This document shows positions 14,158 through 26,100 of a stretch of 64,000 bases of DNA, piece after piece. The position numbers were made by a program, and so were the translations under genes. The notes below the pieces were generated by a model. It saw nothing but the letters and a program-made list of their open reading frames with translations, was not told where the DNA came from and made no database searches. Position 1 is the first letter of the stretch; every line of letters begins with the position of its first letter. Source of the DNA: Micropterus salmoides (lineage: Eukaryota > Chordata > Actinopteri > Centrarchiformes > Centrarchidae); the NCBI RefSeq assembly GCF_014851395.1, contig NW_024041373.1, forward strand, positions 17,229,697-17,293,696, in the 5' to 3' direction.

Positions 14158-17100
14158 GGGGGGGGGGGTGGCTCCTTCATCTTTTTCCTCCTGCTTTTCT
14201 GCTGCTGCTCACTCTGATCCTATTACTTTTGGCCATGTGGAATTAAATGCTGGCAGTGATTGGGCCATTACTTTCTCATCTTCAAATCCCTGCTGTGACC
14301 ACACATTATTCCAGTATCACCGCGGAGTAAAGATTTGTAGTTAGATTTGGTCTAAAGTATTTTTTTTCTGTCAACTTCTCTTAGACAGTTTCAACAAAAT
14401 CTGAACATTGGTAGCTCGATGTTTTGCATCTCTTGTATTAAAGGAATACTTTGTCATTTTGGGACAAACACATCTTCACTTTCTTCCTCTAAGTTATTGG
14501 AAGAGGTTGATACCACAGCTGGGAACAGCTAGCCTGGCTTCCTACCAGCGCCTCTAAAATGCAATAATTTCCATGTTATATATTGGTTTCATTTGAACAA
14601 AATCCCAAATGTAAACAGGGGTTACCCCTTTTCTTGGAAGGAACAGTATCTGCAACTTGTGATTTGAACACTGGGGTTTTTGTAAGAATTACCAAACATG
14701 CTATATAGTAACATGTTAATTATTGAACTTTATAGGTGGTGGTAGGAGGATTTTGTTACCTTTGGCAGTGCCAGGCTAGCTGTTTCCCCTTGTTTCCCGT
14801 CTTTACGCTAAAAAGCTAAAAAGCTAAAGATGGGAAACAGGGCTTGGAGAGTGTATTTCCCAATATGTTGAACCATTCCATTAAACTGTGTTAGTTATTG
14901 CTGGGTGTACAAGCAAACTATAAGTCTAACTATCAGTATTTCATACTTGCAAGCAATGTTTTGGAAAAACTCAGAATCACAGATAACAGAGCAGGCAGCA
15001 ATGAGGTCAGCGCTTCACCATGAAATGCTCCTCTCTGCTTTCTCTCCTTTTGTTTTCCTGTCTCTATGTTGTTGTTTTTGTAAATGCATCCATTTGGTCC
15101 TTTCAGAATGCCGATGCCAGCTATGACTTCAGCAGCAATGACCCGTTCCCATTTCCACGCTACACAGACGACTGGTTCAACAGGTAAAGCTCTCCCAGCC
15201 AACCCTTGTTTATATATATACACGTAGTCTGTGTGTTTTTGTGTGCATGCGTGTGTGCTCTCCCTGGAGTCGGGCAGCTCTCCTCTATTGATGTCCTCTC
15301 CACGTAGGTCTATTAAGACATAATGGTGCAGCATAAACAGAGCTGTCCAACACGAGGCAATAGAAAACATAATGCCTATTTTTACCTTCTTCACTTGAAG
15401 GTGATAAGGTAGATAAGGGAGGACTAGCACAAGTCTACTATCCTCTCTGGGTCGCAGCATTCACAGTGGCGACCTTCTCTCTGATAACATCTTATCTGCC
15501 TCCCATCTCCCAATCACACTGGGTGAGCCACTGCCCCTGCAACACATGTCGAGGAGAAGAACAAAGAGAAATAGATTCTTTCTCCGCCTGTCCTCCTCCA
15601 CCATGCCTCCATCTGCTCAGATGTATCAGTGTGTGTGTGAGTCTGTGTGTGGGATTTGGGTTTGCCAGTGTAGCAGTTGCTGACTGTTGGGCACAACTCG
15701 CTGGCTAATCAGCTGGTTGTTATAAATAGCTGCCTGTCTGTAGCAAAGCATGCTGGGAGAGAGGGGTTGACTCTCTGCAGTGTCCCTGTGGGGAGCGGAG
15801 GAATGGAGAAATAGACACACATGAAATGGTACATTACATATTCAGTCCGACTCCCATGAATGATGGATAAATGGCTGGATAAATCTTGTTGCCTCTCTAT
15901 AAGCTGATGTTCCTCAGGTGATAGAATTAATGAGTGTTTATGTTAATTTTGATTGATTTATGGCAATGAAAAAATGCTACATTTCTTCATTCTAGTCTGA
16001 CACAAAGTCAACAAAAACCTCTAATCTGTAAAATCTTATCTCAAACTCAACCCAATATATTCTTTGCAAATTCATGTAAATTCATGCAAATCCGCTTAAG
16101 TATATTCTCTGCTTTTTGCTGTCACCAGTCACGGCACACGATGTGCTGGAGAGGTGTCTGCGGCAGCCAACAACAACATCTGCGGCGTGGGAGTCGCCTA
16201 CAACTCCAAGGTGGCAGGTGTGTGTCATATTAAAGCTGCAGATTGGACAGTGAGAAGAATAGCAATGAGCTGACAGCGGCGTTAGCAAATAACAGTTCTG
16301 ACAATGGCATGATGAAAGGAGCAAAGATATGATGATGGTGATTCACCCTGAGGGAAATACTATATGCAGCATGTATAAAATATAGATAATGGTGGAAGAT
16401 CTGTATTGCATTGTTTGGTGTTGAAGCACTAAGCATTTAAATAGTATACCTCCTACTCATAGAATTACTGCAAATCACTGCAGAGGTCAGAGCCTACATA
16501 GCAACAGCACAACACCAATAACCCAGACAGCTCCATGTTTCCCATTCATATTGATTTTTCTTGAGATTTGCTCTGGGAGTAACGCAGTAGAAATAAGAAA
16601 TTGGTATTGACTGCTTGATTTGTGTGCTGCAATGAAGCTGACATCACTTTCTTGCTATTATAAAGGGTTTAGATGCTATAAATGTGTTGGTTTGTGCTGT
16701 CTGCACACTCACACAGATAAACCTAACCAACTGAAAAGGATTCATAAATTGATAGCTACTTAAACTGCAGTCTTCCAGCAGCAGCAACAACAATATGGTA
16801 CATCAATAGTAGCCAGAATTTTAATGTCAGATTCAAATGGACATGTTGCTCTTTTAAGGTATCAGGATGTTGGACCAGCCCTTTATGACTGACATCATTG
16901 AGGCATCATCCATCAGCCACATGCCCCAGGTTATTGACATCTACAGTGCCAGCTGGGGACCAACTGATGATGGCAAGACTGTGGATGGACCCAGAGAGCT
17001 CACATTGCAGGCTATGGCTGACGGTGTCAACAAGGTGAGGCAACGTCACACCTGCTAGACTGAGGGTTGTATAATAATGTGCCAAAAAGTAACTGGTGTA

Positions 17101-20100
17101 AATTTACGTGATGCCTGCCATTTTAATTTGCTTCCATCAGGGTGGAGGTTTTACCTCTGCTGAGATGGCACATAAAATATATGAGTTCTTTCATTGCATC
17201 CTCTATTGGCTTTTTAAAAATATGTCATAGGCTTTTCACTGCTGTCTTCTATTAGCTGCATGCATGACTCCGGAGATAGCAATGTTGGTCTTTTGGTTGA
17301 CTGCTGGTCAGTTACTTTACTAATACAAAGACGAGAAGATCTACAAGCCGAGGTTGCTCTGTGCTTTGTGTTGATACAGATCTTATAAACAGCCAGTTTA
17401 GAGGCAAAGAATGTAATCAGTCAATCATAGCAACTCCATGCTATGCTTTGTGTGACACTTGTAACTCCACAAGACTTTTTTCTTATTAATTAACCATAGT
17501 CCCCCAGAAAGTCAGAGTGGAGTTTCAAGGCATTTGCAGCTGATTAAGCATTCTGGTCCTGCTCAAGGACACTTTAGCAAGGTGAAAACTCTCCAAGACC
17601 TGCCAACGGGGGCTTAAACGTAGCCCCTCAGGTTGAAGGGCAGTGTTCTTGGACACACACACACACACACACATACTAACTGTGCCACTGCCAATTACTT
17701 GGTTGATTAATCATCATGCACCGTGTGCAGGCAGGTGCCAGTTATGCTGAAATGACCCTGTCTCAGGTAAGGTAGCTGAGTAGGAGCAAAGCTGACTGTA
17801 ATCTCTGATCATGTTAACACAACTAATCAAGCAGCCACTCTGTGATCTGCCTCTTAGATTCTAATGATCACTTATATAAGCTTCTGTGTAGGCTGAAAAT
17901 GATGTGCTCTGTGCAATGAAAGGACACATTTAAAATGAAGAAGCACATTACGTTATATTAACAACAGAGTCAGATAGCGTGGCTTAAAGTCTGCATTTTA
18001 AACATAACTGTGTGGTTTTGCAAATTGCCACTGATAATGGAAATAAATGACGCCGTGTGCCGCGCAAAATTAAAGCACTTTGTTTGGATTGTGCAGGAGA
18101 CAGAAGGCAGAAGGTCTGAAGCTCAAAGGTGAGCTCAATGATGCTCGAACCTGTCTTTGCAATTCAAATAGAGAGCGACGAGAATAAGCTTCCGGAAGGG
18201 AAGAACATGCCACTCCTCCTCCACTTGATCCATTGTTCTGTGGGGAAACAGTTGGCCTTTTGTAGAAACAGGTGCAGCATTTGCTGAAGAGGTTGCTCCC
18301 AGCGTTGGGCCACAGCTATGGGCCACAGTCAGTTGTTTCATGTTTCAAGGCGGGTCAGTAACAACGGTGACATTTTACATCGTGTTTGAATTTACAGTAG
18401 GTACAGAAAGGATATCAAATGGTTCCATTTCTGTTATGCTTTGACTACAACTGTAATGCCTTTTTATGTGCTGTAACTAAAAAGTGATAGGATAGCTCTG
18501 ATATTTTTAGAATGCTGCAGCATGCAAGGCTTTTACTAAGTGAACTAAGAGATAGGACCATATCTGCTTGTGTGACTCCATTTATTGCCTGTTCTTTGAA
18601 ATAGATATCACTGAATACTTTTTCCTTATGACATTTCTTGTTTTCTGTATTCTGGTAAAAGATGAAAGAATCTGAGAATTTCAAGATAACAAAATCAGAA
18701 TCATCATCACAAGCCTCTTTTAAACTTACTTTGATACATCAGCTTTATAATGACCCATGTTTTTGCATTGCTAATTTCAAATTTGCTGTTTTACCAATCG
18801 TTACAATAACCAATATCCTTATTATGATAGGTTACTTCTAATGTTGTGGTTGCTGTACTCACTCAGTGGAAATGCACTGAAGACAGAAGCAATGTTTTGG
18901 TATTTATAACAGGCCAATTTGCGTCACAAAATGCATTCAAAGGATAGTGCTAATTAAAAGCAGATATTTTCTTTGTCTTATCTGTTTAGCTCTGGAAAGA
19001 GATTCTCTTTAATACTAGTGAACAGGAGAGTGCGAACCAGTTTAGAACTCAAATGTGAGGTGTCTTCTTGAATATGTCTTGTGTTAATACTGTATGATTG
19101 GATTGTGTGTAGCAGTTTGCCCTTGTTGTTCTTTTCCTGCCTACCAATTTTCCCCTAGATCTTCCTTTCTTCCACATGGATTAAACACCTACCCTGCAAC
19201 AGACCCTGCAGCCACCCAACAGACACACATAAACACAGTAGCTTATCATACGCCTGAATGTTCATTTTATTGAATGTGAACACAGTTGTGACAGATCTCT
19301 ATAGGCAGTGTGTGATTAGGCAGTTTGTTCAACAGAGCAGGACCAAAGTGACTAAAAGCACCCTCACCAACTTGATCTCATTCTGGGTACGACCACCACC
19401 TGATGACCTGAGAGGTCTCACTGGATTGTAGTCAGTGAGCAGTACTGGGGATCCCAATTATAAAGTGCTTTAGAGACTTTAAAAAGCAAATTTGATGAAG
19501 TGATTGAAGGGCATCAACATTGCAGAAAAACTGTCACAGATAGACTGACTCTGTATATTTACAGGCAGTTGAAATTCACATTTTACCACTGTTTGTAGTA
19601 ATAAGCAGAACTGTGACATGGTGATGATGTTGTTTTAGGGCCGCGGCGGAAAAGGCAGCATCTATGTGTGGGCATCGGGAGATGGTGGTAGCTACGACGA
19701 CTGCAACTGCGATGGCTATGCCTCGAGCATGTGGACAATCTCCATAAACTCAGCCATCAATGATGGACGCACCGCCCTGTACGATGAAAGCTGCTCCTCC
19801 ACCTTGGCGTCCACGTTCAGCAACGGACGCAAGAGGAACCCAGAGGCTGGCGTTGTGAGTGTGTTTGTGTTTAAGTACATAATGTTTCACATGACTGACA
19901 AAGACATAATCTCAAATGTTTGGTGTAGAGTTTATCAAACGTTTTCCATATTCCATGGTCCCTAAAGTTGTCGAATTCAGAATGTAGGTAGATGCACTTT
20001 TACCATTCAGAGAAGACTCAATACTTAACATTTGGCATTATGTCCTAGGCCTTTCAATAGATTGGATAAGACCAGGGATGAAACCTAGGAAGCTGTAATT

Positions 20101-23100
20101 GCTGGCCAGTTGTGAAAAATAGAGGTTCAGGTGGAGGAATAGCTCTTCTCTTCTTCTTCTCTGATTACCTTCCTGGACATCCAGATGCATCATTTTGCTG
20201 ATGATGCTCAGAGCAATTGCCATACTGTGTTCCTTTATTAGTTCTTATTATTAGAAAATATTTTTCTACCATGACATGTGAAACCATTAGAGACAAGAGT
20301 TAATTTTCACTAAAGTACTTTTCTGTAAGTGTTCATTTGGACAGAAACGTGACAAAGCAGACAAGAGAGAAACTAAAGTGAATCTGATGACAGACTTTAG
20401 CATACCAGTGGGTGAGCCCTAAAAAAAGGAGCGAGTGACTCACCGGAATCAAAGAGACCCAGGGAGCACATGCTAACGTAGAAAAGAGAGACAGCTCAAG
20501 CATAACAGATGATGCATGCTATTTGTTTATTAACAACAAATGCCTGACCCTGATGGATATTGTTAAGAAAAGGAACACTCATATCTTAGCATGTAGACAC
20601 CGACAATATAAGCCCTCATTCCATACCATGCTTGTGTGTACAGTTAATTTCCCAGTGCACAAAGGCAGTGTTTGTGATTATGCAAATCACCTTTGGTTGT
20701 TGACAGAGCCACGGATCTTCCCTAGGGTTTCCCCTCTAATTTCAGTCAATCTGTTGTCATTTCTCACTAAGCACCAAATTAAATAATGAAATCCTCATTC
20801 AGTGTGCTGATGTGTTTATATAACAGTTCAGCAAATGCAGTCTTTATCTTCTATATATAAAGCAAAAGGATCATATCGGTTTTGGACATGTCCTTACACT
20901 GAAAATGATTTTCCAGAAAATTATATATGGAATGTCTGAGTTAGCATCTTAGGAACTATGCAACAATTATTAGAGGGGGACAGGGTTTCAGATAATAGGG
21001 AGTGGTTTGTATTTGTTATTTTTAAAGAAGATAGGGTAGTCTACATTTTTAGGATCTCTGACTCAACTTGAACTCTCTTATGAGAGTCATTTGTCACCAT
21101 CTCCGACCTTTACTATATTCTGAATGTTAACAGAAAGCAGAACTACGCTAAATGTGTCAAACAATGTGACATGTAAAGTGACAGTTACAGCTCTTGGTTC
21201 AAAAATCAAGAATGGTTAGAATATTTGTAACAGGAAGCATCATTTTGTTATGTTTGCCATCATTTTGCCAACTGCTAATTCCACTTCTATTGTGCAATGT
21301 GATGGCCAATAGTATTATTGCAATTGCAACTTTTCTCGTCATCAAGGGGAGGGCCGTGCTTTGTAAAAAAAATTAAACATAATGTTCATAATTGTAATAA
21401 TAATAATTTTTGTTCTTTCTTTCCTATGATTTGGTTATTTCAGGCCACAACAGACTTGTATGGGAACTGTACGCTGCGTCACTCTGGAACATCAGCAGCA
21501 GCTCCAGAAGCAGCTGGTGTGTTTGCTCTGGCTCTTGAGGCTAAGTATGTTGTACACTGCCCCTTCTACACACATTTAGATCGACTGTCTGTATAAAACA
21601 TTATTACAATATAACGTACAAAGATTATTTGACTCTTCTATGTTGAACGTGAAACATGAAAGTGCTGGTCAGAATGTATCATTACACAATAACATTCTTT
21701 CAAACATTTGATTTGATGATCTTTGATTCGATGCAACATTGTTTTTGTGCTATTCATTTATGAACTGCTATTTCTTTTGAAGTACAGCCTCAAGATTTTA
21801 TATCAGTGTCTTTGACTTCCTCTGTAAGTCTCCGTTCTCATGTCCTAATTTTCTTTCTGTGTGTCTGAACTCCTTAAAAGCACAAATCATTTCTTCCCTT
21901 TTCACAGAATTGCTTATCACAACTACAAGCCGAATGAAAAGTAAAACAGCACTTATTCTGTCACACATAAAGTACAGACGCTATGTGCTTGTGCCAAGGA
22001 CACAAATCATATTTGGATTATTACTCTTTATATCTCAGCACTAGTGCTAAAAAGACAAAACAATATACTGTTAAGATAGGCTCAGCGCTTATGGTTTATT
22101 TATTACTGCATTTCCTCTATGCAAGTAGCAGAGACATTGTGCTGGATGACGAAACTTACTGCAGTACTTGATTATCTCAACGTGCTGAAAATACACTGTA
22201 GGCTAATGGTGATACCAAAGCTTCTATTATTAATATTTAGAGCAAAATCTGTTAATCGTGTCATATTAATGCTGTTTGGTACAACTTGGAGTTTACTTTT
22301 TTTCCTTGTGAATTCAGAACAGAGTGTTCCTTGTGGATCAGAAAATAACTGAAAACATGTGCCACTTAAGTAAACCCACCCACACATAATTAAACGAATA
22401 TGACAAACCTAAAACCTGGAGAATTACTGCGTCTCAAAACCCCAGAGGAGAGCCTTTCTTTTCTCTCAGATGCTTTGTTTCTCACATTAAAGGCTGACAA
22501 GATTCTGCTGCCATTAACTGACACCAGCTAGTGGAGTTGAGTAAAGAGACACTGTTTGCTTTGCACACACAATAATGATGTTGCTGTTAGGATGAAGCGG
22601 ATGCTCACCCTGTCCGGCGGCAAATAACCCACGAGGCTGTTAGGATGAGTGCACGGCCTTTTTACTGCCCAAACACACTTGAACCATGCAGCAGCAGGAG
22701 TCAGTGAGTCAGCCAGAAGAAAGCTGTCACTACACACAGCCGAGATAATGGAGGGAGACACAAACAAAGGCAACCATCTGCCCCAAAGTACAGACAATAT
22801 GATGTTTAGATAATTGAAAGCATTTAATTAAATCAAAACCATGAATCACAAATGTTTTACTATTTGTCGCTGAACTTTATTTTTTCTCCCTGATAGCCTG
22901 CCTACTATTTCTAACTTACAATACTGTCTCTCCCCTATCACCTGTATCCTTCCTTCCTCTGTCCTGTGTACGCTGGGGACTGTTTGGCCACCCCAGCCCT
23001 AACTTGACATGGAGAGACATGCAGCACCTCTCAGTCCTGACCTCCAAGAGGAACCAGCTCCATGACGAGGTCCACCAGTGGAGGAGGAATGGCGTGGGCC

Positions 23101-26100
23101 TCGAGTTCAACCACCTGTTTGGCTATGGTGTGCTGGATGCTGGGGGCATGGTGAAAATGGCCAAGGAATGGAAAACCGTGCCTGAGCGCTTCCACTGCGT
23201 AGCCGGATCCATTCAAGAGACCCAGTGAGTCACATTTCTACAAAAGAAATTTGATGATACATACTGCCTATTACATGTAAAAACTCATTGTCCACTCCTT
23301 AACTCTGTAATATTTAGATTAGCTGCTCAGTCTGTCTGATGGTCATTGATTTAAAAATACATAAACTGATATCCCGACAGGTGCTGTGACTGAATTGGAT
23401 TTCTGTGTGACACATTATGGTAAACATCCTTAACAACATTGTTGACAATGTTGAAAAGACATCTAGTGCTGTCTGACTGAAAGTGAAAATTGAATCGACA
23501 CACCTTTTCAGTTTGATAAAAAATTCCCCCTCCACTCAAAAATTTCTTATTATTACTTCACTTGGATGCTTGACGTTCACTGTGCACAATGATGTATGTG
23601 CTGAGCTTAAAGCTAGACTTTAGAGCTTTTGCGAGAAGAAATTAAAAATCTTTCCGATTATACATACACAAGGTGAATTCATACACAATAAAACACATTA
23701 ATACAATCAAGGGTTTTGCTGCTACAGTCTTTCCTGGTCTGGTGCGACCTGTAGCTTATGGTGGCTAATCTTAGCCAATGTTAACAAACTTAAAACTTTA
23801 AGGGTTGCTGTAAGAGGGACTTAGTTTGCTGACTTTATGACTTCACACCATTTAAGCTAAATGCTATAGAGTAGATTAGCATTTATATTTATAATATTGC
23901 ACCTGTTCTGCTAAAGAAACACATCCTCACTTTAAATCTGATTTTATGACGTCACAGCTAACTTGGAATGCAATTATGGTCCAAAGTGCATCTTACAGAT
24001 GTGTGATGGGGAAACTTGAAACCAGTACACATACAAGTTCACTGAGAATGGACTTGGATGCAGGTAGGAGACATCTTTTGTCTAGAAGTTACATTTTTTA
24101 AATTAAAATATTCCATTCTCTGATGAAGCAGTAGTTTAAGAATTTTTTAGTACGTAATTCAACTTTATTGTGGAACAAAACTATTAGACGCCCCAGTCTC
24201 TGCCCTCATCTTTCACAGGTGCAGCTGCAGTTGAGGCATCCGTCTAATCATCTTATCCTCTCTGTGTCCACCCACATTAAGTGGTATCTCCCCTTGCATC
24301 AACCTATCTGTCCCTGCATCTTCACTTGCGTTCACTTTAGCCCCTGTGCTTCCAGCCTCCCTTCCTGTCATCCTTTCCTTTCTACCCTCACCTCCTCTCC
24401 CACTATTTCCCCCGTCCCCCTCTGCACACCTCACAATTAATCCATCCGTCTATCATATGCTGAAGCTTTGAGCTACTGTGTGTGATGCTTGGTGGCTTCC
24501 TGTGGTAAGCCCTCTGATTCGCTCTAATTAGAGCACCACAAATGGCACAGCGTGGTGTGCCCCGGAAACACTGTCAATTAGAATGACAGCAAGGGATTCC
24601 AGGTGGAGGTGTTCATGTGTGTAGAGAGCTTGAGCTGAGCTTTCCATGCGTTGTGAAAGTGCCAATAATGTGCAGGTGAAGATTAAAAAACTGTGTATTT
24701 TTTCCACCATCAGCACCTCCAATTCCTTATTTTGGTCTCTAATCAGTGCTCCACAGACGATGCAATAAAAACAACAACAAAAGTGTGCCTGTGCGTGTGT
24801 GTTTGTGTGTGTGTACCTCCCCTGGGTGCAGTGTCAGATAAAAAAAGGAGCATCTCTTAAGAGTCGTGTGGCTTACATCCCTAGGACATCACATGCAAAT
24901 GTTGGAAAGGACTTGCCGCCTTGTTCAGCGTGAATGTGACTTTCCCAGATCATTTAGGATACCATTGCAGAAAGTGGCATCAACTCTTTGCTTAAACATG
25001 GACAAACCTTCATTTTCTGTAAGAATAACTGCTTATAAAGCTCATATTTATGAGGAAGAAATACTATCACCCCTTTTCAAGCTGTTTTTGAACTGTGTGT
25101 TAAAAACTGTGTTGCTGGCTGTGTCATATTTTTCATTAGTTCACTGTTTCCACAGCAGCACCGCAGAGCTTCTGTTGCCTCTATTGTAGTAGAGATATAA
25201 TTACAGCAAGCCCACCTCTGATGATAGTGCTTCACCAGAGAAAAGCAATAAACACCAACATAGCCAAGCTCGCAAACACACTGCTCAGCATTGATCTGAT
25301 AGCTGCTCTGGCTGACTGTGGCTTACTTAGCTGGAGGAGAACTTCTCATTATCAGTGGAGCTGGCAAACAGTGCCTCCCCGGCGCAGTGTGGTTGTTTTT
25401 AATCTCCACTGGTCCTGCCCTTCACAGGCATCCCTCTCCCTGCTCTATGACCGACTGCTGTAATTACTCTCGCACATTATCTCATAGGATCTGTGCACCT
25501 GCTGTGCTCAAAATCAGTTTTGGGTTCAAAAGTGAGATTTAAACATATTCACTCCCAGATTTAGTTATTCTCACCGTCATACATTCTAATACACTAATAA
25601 TAATAATCAAGCATAAACAATGACACTTTTAACGATGAAAAAAGAAGGTGGGTAGTAAATTGCAAACAACCCACATATAGAGCCATGTTAATGGAAAAAA
25701 CAGTTTAATATTTGGTTATTTCGAATGTCTCAACACGCATTGTAGGGTGTAACTTACTGTGAAATAATCCACTGTGAATTGTCCTGTTTTTCTGGGAATA
25801 GTAATTCGCTTCATCAGCCCTTAGCAGTTCACCGCTCAGCATAGTCCTCTATTAATCATTTTTCAAACTGAATGTTGTTCCACTCGTCTCTCTCACTCTG
25901 TTTTTGTGTCTTACCCCTGTTGCCTTCTCTCCACCCCAACCGACAACCCCCCCACCCCCCCATTAACCACTGCCTGCGGTGCGGCCTCTGCCTCTAATAA
26001 TGTTATTAAGCCTCCACAAAGCCATCACCCCTGACCTGCTGTGTTCTCTCTCTTTCTTTCCATCACCCAAAGAGATGGGAACAGCAGTATGTCTGCCCAA

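Larger units (their letters stand above)
10500..15106 (+). other. pcsk2: pcsk2 intron 5
   Basis: A 4.6-kb intron ending in CCTTTCAG. It contains a possible 855-bp transposon-like insert (12545-13399), a GT/G tract (14084-14168) and a MITE (14438-14884), each listed separately. The remaining sequence shows nothing recognisable. Confidence 0.75.

Noticed and set aside
14933..15460. 175-codon minus-strand frame
   Set aside because: It overlaps pcsk2 exon 6 antisense and has no recognisable domain.
19250..19520. Possible old repeat in pcsk2 intron 8
   Set aside because: Some words look like a decayed interspersed repeat, but I could not match a family or define its ends.
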